In this document: piece by piece, positions 48,540 through 59,700 of the stretch
Layout of the letters: each line of letters begins with the position of its first letter
Position numbering within the stretch: position 1 is the stretch's first letter
Program-made: the position numbers and the translations under genes
The notes under the pieces: generated by a model
Told to the model about the DNA's origin: nothing
Databases searched by the model: none
Seen by the model: the letters and a program-made list of their open reading frames with translations, nothing else
Assembly: GCA_013398955.1 (NCBI GenBank)
Contig: VWPU01000915.1
Location: 1 to 64,000, forward strand
DNA length: 64,000 nt
DNA from: Callaeas wilsoni
Lineage: Eukaryota; Chordata; Aves; Passeriformes; Callaeidae
Direction: 5' to 3'

Positions 48540-48934
48540 ACCTGTCTTATGCGCGTTCCAAATGTGACTGCCTAACTGGATGATCAGATGGAGAGGATAA
48601 AATCAGTTGCAGCATCTAACAGACAATTAAGGCCAGGATTAGAAAATGGTTGGTTGAATAAAATATTGAAAGGACTTGGATTTTCTCTGGTTGGTTGGCC
48701 TCCCTCTTGCAAAGTATAATTGTGATTGTAGTGATAATTGTGATTATTATATTTGTTATAAATTTTGTAAAAAATGTGATTGTAAATGCAACACAAGGAA
48801 CAAATGTAAAGAAGCAAAGTGAGGCTTATGAAGGCTTGAGACAAAAACAAGCTTCAAAAGCCTCAAAGGGGCTCAAAGATCCAGAGGAAGAACTATTTGC
48901 CCAGCTGGTGGAAAATACAACTCCATTTCTGTAG
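48540..48934 (+). pseudogene. endogenous retrovirus env, transmembrane-subunit remnant
   Basis: The last open part (48695-48934) has a hydrophobic run of about 19 residues, almost all I, V and F, near its start. A K/Q/E-rich cytoplasmic-tail-like region and a stop follow. Just upstream, in a different frame (48576-48691), lies a polar segment with W and G/L repeats that reads as the membrane-proximal ectodomain. The order of ectodomain end, membrane anchor, tail, polypurine tract and LTR is that of a retroviral env 3' end. It is dead: TAA at 48573-48575, another at 48659-48661 in the anchor frame, and a frameshift around 48680-48690. No pol or gag sequence was found upstream, so the provirus is 5'-deleted. 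Confidence 0.7.
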
Positions 48935-49129
48935 GATGGTATTAAACATTAAACAAAGAAAAGAACAAGAAAGTGCACTTTGTTAACCAAGCGTCTCACA
49001 AAACAATGAACGAGACCAGTTATGCCAATTCAGCCCAATATTTGGGAAGTGACACCAAGTTTACGGAGAGCTTTGGGGTTGGCAACCACCAAGGACCTCT
49101 GGAGGGACCCCAGTATAAGAGAACACACA

Positions 49130-49147
49130 GGCCAAGGGGAAGCAAAA
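49130..49147 (+). other. probable polypurine tract
   Basis: AAGGGGAAGCAAAA lies directly before the LTR start TGTTA. In retroviruses this is the site that primes plus-strand DNA synthesis. Its position between env and the 3' LTR is as expected. Confidence 0.6.
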
Positions 49148-49149
49148 TA

Positions 49150-49358
49150 TGTTAATGATTTCTGGGAAATTATAATTATATGCATGTTTCTTCTGGGAAA
49201 ACTTACAAATATGCAACTAAAATATAGTATTTCAACAGGAGCTTTTTCTGTACTCAGCATGTACAATAGGTGGAGGTGTCCTCGAGCTATAATAAAGAAT
49301 TGCTGCTCCTTACTGCAACACTGATGTTGAGGAGTTTATTCTGCCAATTTCAGTAACA
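49150..49358 (+). mobile_element. 3' LTR of the env-bearing endogenous retrovirus
   Basis: A 209-bp unit with terminal inverted repeats TGTTA at 49150-49154 and TAACA at 49354-49358. It has AATAAA at 49291-49296, then TTGCTGCTCCTTACTGCAAC and a GGAGTTTATTCTGCC-type U5, a pattern seen in avian ERV LTRs. No matching 5' LTR was recognised in the window. On its right it abuts a CR1 that begins in mid-element, so the junction may be the original insertion site. Confidence 0.75.
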
Positions 49359-49735
49359 CCTTAATGCCACATCTGCACATCTTTTAAATATCCCTAGGGA
49401 TGATGACTTAACCACTTCCCTGCACAGCCTCTTCCAATGCTTGACAACTCTTTTGGTGAAGAAATTTTTCTTATATCCAACCTAAACTTCCTCTGGCTCA
49501 AGATGAAACCATTTCCTCTTATCTGATTATTTGTCACTTGAGAAGAGATAGACCCCCAACTCGTTACATCCTCATTTCAGTAGTTGTAGAGAGTGAGAAT
49601 GTTGTCCTTTAGCTTTCTTTTCCCCAGGCTAAACATCCCCAGCTCTCTTTAGCTGCTCCTCATCAGACTTGTGCTCCAGAGCCTTCACCAGCTTTGTTGC
49701 TTTTCTTTGGATGGGATGACCACAGGTTTCTGGAA
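49359..49735 (-). repeat. CR1 LINE (CR1-Y-like), interrupted, minus strand
   Basis: Starts in the 3' UTR at AATGCCACATCTGCACATC, without the 3' tail. It continues CTAGGGATGATGACTTAACC, CAATGCTTGACAACTC, GGTGAAGAAATTTTTCTTAT, CATTTCCTCTTATCTGATTA, TAGTTGTAGAGAGTGAGAAT, GGCTAAACATCCCCAGC and CAGACTTGTGCTCCAGAGCC. The lost tail should lie on the far side of the retroviral insertion but was not found there. Confidence 0.9.
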
Positions 49736-51461
49736 TAAGGAGCCAAATAACCGCTCTCTACTTTAGGTTTGAGAGGCACAAGTACAGTCAGGAGTAGGTG
49801 CAAAATAATGGGGAGAGCTTGACTTGAGGGCCAAAACCTCAATCTTAAGCTCAGCACAAGCTTGGCAAGTCTGTGGCGGGAAAGGAGGGAAAGCCAAGTG
49901 TTAGACTGATGCATTTTCTTTACAGTAGTGGGATCCCAACATCCCTTCAATTGTATCCTTAGCCAGTTCACTTTGCTAATGTTCAGGACATTCAGGGGGC
50001 ATTTACATCTTTAAATGACCTCTCAGAAGCAAAAGAATCATGTAGCCTGCAAACTAATCAGTCACATCTCAGCAGTGTATTTCTGCATAGAGCAGTCAAG
50101 TCCAGGAAAGCTTTCTAAGTTCACAGCACATGGAATCCTGAAACTTCCTTCTCCCACCCTCTAACTGGTGCTTTATCAACTGCATCTACTCCCCTCCCTG
50201 AAACAACTGCCCTATTAATTAATATTTTACTTGGAACGGACTTCTTTGTGAAGGTGGCAATGTCTGCGTGTCTGTTTCTGTGTCTGCTTATCAGAGAACT
50301 GCAATGTCAGTGGAGCATTGCTGAATGCTGGATAAGTACACAAGCTGTATTTGAAAAAAAAAATCACAACCAGATTTTCACATTTACAGAAACATTTTTT
50401 TCTGATCATTTTGTTTAAACAGTCTCATCCTTTACCTTTATTTATGAAAATATTAACGGTCAGTTTTTAATTAAAAGAGGTTTTGTAAACAAACACCAAA
50501 ACTTATAATTTCCAAAGACTCTAAAATGTTAACATTTGATATTTTGAAGTTTTTTCTCTTGATTTTTGAAACAAAATTTCATCAAAATCAATGGAGTTTG
50601 GTGGACAATATTGAAAGTATTGACTAAAGTTTCTGGAAAATATCAATGAGCAAGTACAATCCCACTCAGCGTCTTGGAAGAAATAACTGACTATAGAAAT
50701 TTGTGTGCAGCATTCCTAAAATAAAAACCCCAAATCTGTTGCTGCCTGCTGTTAAGATCTGGTGAGTAGCTTTGCAGATTGCAAAGGTTCCTGCAGCTTT
50801 CAGTTCCTCTGTTCTGTGCTGCACAGCTCTTTACTTAGCACTAAATTTGCCTATAATGATCACGCTTGTGTATAATTACTATTCATGTGCACTCTCTGTG
50901 CTTTGTCATCACTCCTAAGGACTGAATAACATCTCTTAGGGTAAGGAGTAAAGTAGAAGGAATAAAATTGTTCTGTCATTTGGAGGTATGCCATGGCTCA
51001 CATGAATGTCACTCGGTGCTGCCAGAATATCTGGAAGTTGAACCTTACCCCACTCCCTCTCTCTCTGCTGAATTGATTTCTCACAAGTCTTGCTCTCGAG
51101 TTTTTCATCGCCGGGTTTTGAAATCATTAGAATGATTTTGGCATTGCTTCCCTGACAAGGTCGGTAAAACCTCAAGGTCTTACTCTGAAAGCCTGGCTGG
51201 GGCTGTGAAGGCTGTCTGGGTGCAGCCTGCAAGCTGAGCTTAGGAGATCGTCGCATCAGTCAGCTGAAATCTCCGATCCCGTATGGAAGGGCACCCAGCA
51301 CTGCTGGAAACTGCTACTCCAGCTAAACAAATGAGACCTGTTCTGTGCTGAAATCCAACGTGAAAATATGTGTGGTGCTAACAGCTGCCCTGCTTGCAAA
51401 AGGAACACACATTTGTACTTCATTGGGGCTGAAATCACTCCTTCAGATGGTCACAAAATAT
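49736..51461. other. unique DNA, no gene seen
   Basis: AT-rich single-copy-looking sequence. The minus frames at 49663-49971 and 50936-51256 are about 100 codons, unrecognised and without splice context. Nothing else is supported. Confidence 0.4.
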
Positions 51462-51565
51462 TATTAGAGACGTGCTTTAGTGGTGAATTTGGCAGTGCTG
51501 GGATAAAGGTTGGATTCAATGGGCTTAGAGGTCTTTTTCAACCCTAATAGTTCCATGATTCCAGA
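51462..51565 (+). repeat. CR1 LINE 3' end, plus strand
   Basis: TGGCAGTGCTGGGATAAAGG, TTGGATTCAATGGGCTTAGA and GGTCTTTTTCAACCCTAATA, ending GTTCCATGATTCC. The last 100 bases of a CR1 with its authentic 3' terminus. Confidence 0.88.
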
Positions 51566-54500
51566 TACTGAAAGTTTAGATTTCATTAGATAAGCACTTT
51601 GACGTTTCAGAATTTTTGATCTTGCTGAAAATATTAGGAAATTTCTCTTTAAAAATTACTTTGAAAAACAAGCATACAGCATCCAAAAATGACATTTCTG
51701 ATTTATTTTTTTCATTTTCGGTGATCTTTATGAAGAAGACCACTTTCACAAATTCTTATGTGGCAGCTTCCTGCATTTGAGAAGTGGGAGTCTTCTTCTT
51801 TCCTTTTCCAGCTGGCAGGCCATGCTAGTTTTCCAGCAGAGCTGGTGCTGAAAGACTGGTCGGTGCAAACACCATTTGACTCCTCCCGAAAGATATCTGA
51901 GAGAGGGACAGTGAATAATCCTCTCGCACTGCCTGCAGAGGGAACTAAGATGCCACCTTGGAGTGCACAGCTAATTTCTGAACATCCAAAACTCAGAGGG
52001 ATGAATGTCACTCAGGGAAACCAAAGGAATTGGAATATCTCTATGAGTAAAACTCAGACAAAGAGCTGCAGTATTAAATCCACGCTATATTTTCCCCATC
52101 TAAACTCTATTAAAAACACCTAAGTGATCTGGAATGTGAGGTCAGAAACCAAGAGGCTACAGGTGAGGAAAGAAATATCAGGCATCAAAAGGATTCTCAT
52201 ATTTAATTGTAAGTAGGAAAGAAACATGTGAGCATAAAACCTGACATGTCTCAGAGATTTCAGTTGTTACAAGAGAAAGATAAGTCTATCTTTTCATCTT
52301 CTGAAAGGAGTTTGTTTCTTGTTTCTGTCTTTCCTTTTAGAAAAAAAAAAAAAAAAGGAAGGCAAATCTTTTTCAGTCTAACATCAGATTTGCTTTCTGA
52401 CTAAATTGGTTTTAGAGTTCCTTATCAAAATATTCTGGGAAACTGTCATACAAATGCAGTATATATTAGAAATGTCAGAATACCATCTGTGAGCAGAAAA
52501 GAAAGAACAGCATGGGAACAGAAAGGAAATATCTGTGGAGTGTTTTTAAATTAGGGTGCCAATACTCTGATTTCTAAAATTCAATCAAAGCATGCGTGTT
52601 GGATGTAAAGGAAATGCTGCACCTCATAAGTAAATGCTTTGTATAACCAGCAACTTTACAAGAGGTTCATGGGGTGCTGAGGGTTTTTTAAATCTTAAAT
52701 TTTTTTATCAGCATTAAAACAAATACCCTGAACTCTCACCAAAATGCATGAACTAACTTGTTTCCTAGTCCTCCTAACTTTAAAGATTGTCTGTTGCTTG
52801 AGAACTTAATTCACAACTATAATTCAAAAATCATTCTGCACATCTTAGGTATTCTGATAATTTTTGGAATTATAATATAAAAACAGTGTCTTCACTGCAG
52901 GCCAATATTCAAATGTCCAGAAGAGGCCTCAAGAGTGATTAAATTGAGGGATCCTAATTAATCTGACTTCTTCATTGCCAGACATCTAGAGAAGAAAATC
53001 CAGCTTTATGTTGATAGATGTGGTCTTTAGTTCGAGGTAGCCCCATCCCTAAGAAATTAAAACCAGACAACAAATAAAAAAGTAGTTAATTCCATGCTGT
53101 AAGGCAATTCTGTCCATCCACAGAAAACAGCAGATCAATTCCAGATTTCAAGACTGAAAATTATCTTTATTTCAAACCGCTGCAAAGGATGGGTAAGTAT
53201 TGAAACAATCAGTGAGGAGAAATAAAAACAGCCTTACAACATATTTAAAATATATGGTTTGAGTTTGACTTTCCTGTAATGTAAGTGAAAAATCTGAATT
53301 AGTCGTTTTGAAATGAAGCAATAAACATTTTGTCACTCTGAAAACTCCAGCCTAGGGCACGATGATTTGATGTTGCTATGTCTATTTTACTAAGTGAAAT
53401 CCAATAGAAAGCAGATTTGTTTAATGACTTTTATTTTCTTAATGCCATTTAGTTCCCCTGAGGTTTCTGTAAGTTCTTCTGTACTGCAGACTCTCTTCAA
53501 AGCAGGAGAAATTCTGGATTGAAGATCTTCTGGAAAGAGACTCTATCAACTGACCCACATCACTGTCAATGTGCACAGAGTGATTTTATTCAAGACAGCA
53601 ATGGACTGAGTCAAAACCACGGTATTGGAGCAGGATCATCAGCTTATGGCTTATCTGAATTCTGTCTAAGAGGTCCATCTAACACAACTGCTGCAGAATA
53701 AAGGGGAAAAAAATCCACATTCTTAAATAAAATCAGCTAAGAAAGATGCATACACATATAACAATGGGGTTGCAATCCTCAAAGCGACGTCAGCTTGTTT
53801 GTTTTCCTCTTTATGGAAGAGGAATGCTGTTTACAGTGCTGCATGCTGCAGCAGAAATCCCAGCACACACAAGAGCTTAATCTTTATTGGTCTCTGCTGC
53901 TGCAGCAGCCTCTGTTGGTTTCTTTTTGTCCTTATCAGTGTTAATGGCAAAGATCATTGCAAAGCACAACAGAAAGAGAAAATATTATCATACATCACAC
54001 GGCACAGTGTAAATCTCAAATTGGTTGGTGCTAGTAACCATAACCAGAATTAATACTGTGTTACACATGAAAGAATCAGAAAAGCACTGTAAATGCAATC
54101 AGTTAAACTGGGTTTCAGTTCAACCACTCAGCTGAAAAATACTTGAGTGGAAATAGGGCCACAATTAATACAAACCACCGCACAAGTAATAAAGTTATGT
54201 ATTCAGATGGTTTCTGTCAGTTGAATATCATGTAGTTCTAAATACTGGGTGACCTTCAGTGTAGCAGGTTAAAATGGATGTGGGGTTATATCATTGGGAA
54301 ACACACACTTTTACCCTTTTTTTGACAGTATTTTTTCACTGTATGTTGTGATCCAAAAATATAAAGTCACACATTTAGGAGCATCGCATCCATCATAAAT
54401 ACAACTGTGCAGCTGTATCTGAATCAGATGAAAATTCCTTTTACCAAAATAATATTAAAAATGCTGAAAGCTTTCAGTAGCCCTTGCAGTATTTTTTGTA

Positions 54501-56611
54501 CTAAAATCCAGTTCCACTTGCTGTTATTTACTGCTACAGATATAGTAATTAATACATTTGATTTAATTTTACATTATTTCACCTTCAGAATGTTATTTAT
54601 GATTAATTGCCTGTCATTTTACTGTGATATAATACAATGAGACCTAAGATCCTATTAATATAAAAAATAAATCTAACTCATATCGTTACTTTCTACTACA
54701 AAAGAAAGAAAAGACTGGTTGCTTTCCAAATTATTTTGAACCCAAATTTGATAAAACAATAAAAATTCTGAAACTTTTGAAGGAATGTTGAAAAAAAAGA
54801 GTGATGGTGTTACTTTCTCTTCAATAAAAATAATTTCTTCTGATCCAAAATATATAATACTAGTTTGTCTGGGCTGTTGTTCAAATACTTCCTATTCCAA
54901 ACACATTTACCAGGATGTAGTTTTTATTGGGATTTGGGAGGAATAAGGCTGAGCGGACCTGTTACACCTCACACATATCCAAATTCCTTTCAGAACTATT
55001 TTATTTTTCTTCACGGTGTTGATGCATATTTTGATTAAGAAATAGTTCCATGTCATAATGCAAACTCACAGAGGCTTCTGAAGGGAAGTCTGTATCTGAC
55101 TGGCGGGTTGGTGCTCGCAGTGCTTGCTGGATGTGACATCCCTGCTGTCACTCAGGGTGCTCTGATGCTGTCAGCTCTTGCCCCATCCCCGGGACATTCC
55201 CGCTGCACAAGCAGCCCCCAGTTCCCGAAATGAGAGGCTGGCTTTGCCTCCACAAGAACGCAGCCCGGCCCCGGGGCGTGCCAAATGAAGGGGTTGCAAT
55301 CACCAGGCTCGATAAAGCTGCTCCTGAACAGCCCCTTTTGATGGAAGTCCGGGTCTGAGTTTCAGAGCCCTGTTCAGTGTGCTAACACACATAATTGATG
55401 CCTTTTCATCCTCCTTTGTTCAAGTCTCCAGTCAGCTTAATTAAAATCTTGTGAGGCAGTAATGAAGTAAACATTTCCACGAATATCTGCATTAGCTGGA
55501 TGGCAGATGCCTGCAATTAAAATACTGTAGTTATATTAGAGCACACATATTCCACGTTCCTTTCAGATCTGTCGAAAACTTCCCAAAAGAGTGTTTGAGA
55601 GCTTTTCCAATGTGGAAAAATACCAGCCTGAGCTGTGACCCAGGACCTGTACAAATACCGAGGGAAGCCAATGGGATATGGACTAGACCCATACAGAACC
55701 TAGGCTCACCGTTGATTTTCTTTTTGTGAAAAGAGCTTTGACCATGGTGATGTATGTTAGAAAAAATGCATAAAGCCATCTGAGCACCCATTTTAGTGGC
55801 TGAACTTTAGTCAGGGTCAGATTTAAGAGGGATAGAGTGGAAAGGATGGGTGAAAAAAGACGAGTCACCCACTGGAAGAAGAGACATGGTAGGTAGCTCA
55901 GCTTCTTTGCCAAACAGTCACTGGCATGACTTGAAAGGTTTGAGAGTTCAGAAATACACAAATACCTGAACATTCCATTGAATTCAGGACCAGAGGATGG
56001 ATCTAGATATCCCCTGTGGCATGGAATATCTTAATTTTCATTAAAAGGTGCTTGACTGCTCTACTTAAAGGTTCTTGAACTGAACCTTTTATCTTAAACT
56101 ACCATCCTTCACAGCCAAGTAGGCACCTCCAGCCTTGCAATTGCTCTGGAATACATAGACTATGTGCTTAGGGGAGACAAAACAGATCCCATTTGGCACC
56201 TACAGAGCACCTAGGCTAGAGGTATCTCCAATAAAGTACTCATTGCCCTGTGCCAGAGAGCAGCAGGCTGTGGCCTCATTAGCTTTGGCCATGAAAAGGT
56301 AAACTCCCAGCTGGGGAGGGAGAGCTCTCCTGGCAAGTTCTGTTACCCTGACAGAGCTCTGAAGGACACAGTTCAGGAGCAGGGGAGCTGGTGGTAAATG
56401 GGAAGGTGTCAGAGTAATCTGAAAGACAAACCATGTGGAGCAGAAAGGCAAATGAATCAAAGAGAGCTGGCCTGTAGGTATTACTGCGGAGAAGAAAGAG
56501 GCAGCACACCTAAAGGGGAAGAAATTAGAAAAGGATGGCTTTGACATGGAGTTTGTTGAACAAAAGCAACCTTTAATTTATGCAAGATTTTTTAAACTGG
56601 TTTACTCAACT
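51566..56611. other. unique DNA, no gene seen
   Basis: Includes a pure A run at 52338-52356. A GC-richer patch at 55080-55340 has several CpGs, and 55380-55500 looks like conserved regulatory sequence (CCTTTGTTCAAG, CTTAATTAAAATC). Reading frames of 60-120 codons (51712-52123 on both strands, 55531-55973 minus, 56200-56547 minus) overlap and are unrecognised. Confidence 0.4.
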
Positions 56612-56729
56612 GGAGGGAGGAAGGGAAGGAGGAAGAGAGGGAGGAAGGAAGGAAGAGAGGGAGGAAGGAAGAGAGGGAGGAAGGAAGGAAGGAAGGAAGG
56701 AAGGAAGGAAGGAAGGAAGGAAGGATGGA
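56612..56729 (+). repeat. (GGAA)n / purine-only microsatellite
   Basis: About 118 bases of G and A only. The first half is compound: GGAAGAGAGGGAGGAA-type units recur about three times with slightly different lengths. The second half is a pure GGAA run of about ten copies ending at GGATGGATCC. Arrays of this type can bind ETS-family factors, which recognise GGAA; no function is shown here. Confidence 0.97.
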
Positions 56730-59700
56730 TCCACAGCTGTATGTTCATCTGTCCCTTAACAGTTAGGGGTTTTTTTGCATCAGTAACAGAAAACCCTTTT
56801 GGGAAAACCACCATCACTGCTAGTCTGCAGATCTAACATAGCAGATCCAATATATATTTTGGTCTTGTTAGAGAAACACTTCTGTACTGCATCTTCATTT
56901 TTATTCTGCATTATGGAAATGGAAGGGACAGGGATGGAAAGAGCAAAAGAAATAAATAGAATCTTTTTCTTCTTCTTTCATTCCCTCCTTTCCCATTACC
57001 CAGTTAGTAGCTGGGTTCTTACTGTGTTCTCCTTCTACCATGGACTGTGACTTCCAGTTCAGCAGGAAGTCCTTCATTACTGTTACCCTCCAAAGCTCCT
57101 TAATGAGGGAATTACCATTTGCAACTGGTGGGACAAAGAGAGCAAATCCTCTATCACCTGATTGCTGGTAACATCTGCAAGCCAGTTCCAAGCATCCATT
57201 CACCTTCACAGTCTATTTTATTGCAAGAGGAACCAGTTTGCTGCAGCCCAAGCTGGAGAGGACATAGATATTGACAAACAGCCCTCAGCCCATTGGGAGC
57301 TCACTTCTGTCGTGCTGTTTTCCTGCATTACTCCCAGATCTTTGCATGAAAGCTTTCTGGAAAACATTTCACCTTAATAGTGCTAAAGGGAATGAATTAC
57401 AGAAAACAGATTCAAGGCACCTATTAGGGCTCCAAGGCACTGCACATTGCTCTCAGGAGCCTATTTTATAGTGCTTTGTCCAGTGCAGCTCTCGTTTTTG
57501 CCAAGGGGCTGTGTGGGATCCAGAGGGAAATGGCTCTGAAAGAGAGCTATAACCATCTACAGTCAGTTAGGAACTCAGCAGCTAACAAAACGAAAGAAAA
57601 CTGCCTGGTTTGTTGTGCTACCACAACACCCAGAACGAGGCAACCCCCCTGGCACCAACATAAGTAGGCATTACTTTATACTGCTAGGAAAGCTAGAAAA
57701 ATTGCTTAGAAAAGTGTGTGCTGGAACAAGAGCTTGGGTAAAGTGAAAATAAAATGTGTGCTGGTAAAACTGGAGCAAAGTAATAGAATGGAGCTTTGAT
57801 GTGATTACAAATCAACTCTGCTCCACACCAGCGGGTGTAACAAGTGAGCAAATTAACTCCAGGACACTAAACAATGGCTGCAGCCTGCACGTGATAGGAG
57901 AAACAGGTCAGTATGTGACAGCTTTGGCTGCTGGAATATGTGTGTTAAATACTTCGTTTTGGAACACGGCACTTTCCCCAGAGGTACACCAGTGTTTCCA
58001 GATACTCATTTCACAGGAGGTTTTATAGGTTGGTACATTCTGCATCTTAAAGTTAAACACTGAAAAAATACGGAAGCAGAGAAAGCACTTTTTTTTCTTT
58101 TTACTATCGCCATTTAAAAACACTTTTCTGTAAATGTGCCAAATTATGTTTGTGCTTTAAAAATCTCATATCAACAGCAAGTGACAGTCTTCTTTCTTGT
58201 CAGCGTAACATGTCCCCTCACTTCAGCTTTTAGAAGGACTAAATAATAACACATCAAGACATCAATTCCACACAAAAACTGATGCCGAGTTTTGAGGCAT
58301 ATGTTCCAAATTTGACTTTTAAAAATGTGACTTTTCAGAATATTTGCATGGCACCACTCATCTTTTTGTCACAAATGAATGGCTAACAATATATTTCACA
58401 GAAATACAGTCTAGGAATTTCCATTGTACCATTTCTTATAATTGCTTTGCTCCTGGTGACTAGTGAAACTCTACTAATTAATTGCAGGCTATCTTCGTGC
58501 TAATATCTTATCTGAACTATTCCAAGGATTAGAAGTGTTTGCATCCAAAAATGATGGGTAAAAAATCTAGTCACAGAGTGAACCAGCACAAACACCAGGG
58601 AATAAATAAGTTCTCTCAAAAGACCCCATTCTTATTGAGAATCTTTCTAATGATGGTACCTTCAACTTCCTCTCCCCATAAGCTGCTTCTGCATTTAACC
58701 ATCCTTATTACATAAGATACAGGAATGGATTATCTGGAGGTCAATTTTCCTTACCTTTGTTTTTGCAGCCTGTGATTCCTGTTAAGCCATTGTCCATAAA
58801 TTTGAAAACCTCACTGCTGCCACACATCCCTACATAGAAATAGCTGCACATAGGGATTAACTCATCTCTTTCTTTCTTTTTTTTTTTCTTTAATGAAGTG
58901 ATTTAGATAAGCTCCATGGAGCTTTACACTATAAGGCTGCTTTCCAACACTTGAATCCTCTCCTGAATTCTCTCTAATACTATTTTCAAATCTTAATATG
59001 GGTATCCCACAACTAAAAATGGCTTAGACCAATCTAATCACGGCCTTATTTATGGGAAGGATCACTTTTTATGCCTAAAATGTAGCTTTTTGCAGATTGG
59101 ACTCTAGAGACCCCAGAATCTTTGTCAAGTTCTCAGCAACTCTCCACATGCCATGACAAAGCCTGTCCTCCTTTTTCCCTGTGTATTACTTTTGTTGATA
59201 TGCACTGAAAGGTTAAATGTCTAAGTTTCTACTACAGGAAATGAAGATCTAGTCAAAGCAGTCAATCAAGTGCAGAAATTCAGTTGATCTAATATAGATT
59301 TACTGTGGGAAAAGCTGAAATCTCCAGGTTTGAAACCAAGATATTCAAACAATTCTAATAAATTATAAATTGCCCCCATATTTGCTGCTATTTCAGTCTT
59401 CACATCATCAGTCAGTCTTGCCATAAAGCATTTGTATTTCCTAAAATATTGATGAAAATATTAAATATAGTTGAAAAATTATCTAAGGACTCATACAGGT
59501 AATAGCTGATGAATAACATCTGTTTGAGATCTGGCACAGACACTTTTTAACCCATTTAATACCTGACTAGTTAATGAAAGAATTTCCCATCAAAATAATA
59601 CTAAATCTAGTGATTTCCTAGTCAAAGGAAATTTAATTTCCATCCTATTTCTTTAACCAATCATAAACACACTCCTAGCCAGTGGGGAATTAGCAAGAGG

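Noticed and set aside
56546..56836. G-R-K-E repeat protein and its antisense P-S-F-L repeat
   Set aside because: Translation of the GGAA array on both strands.
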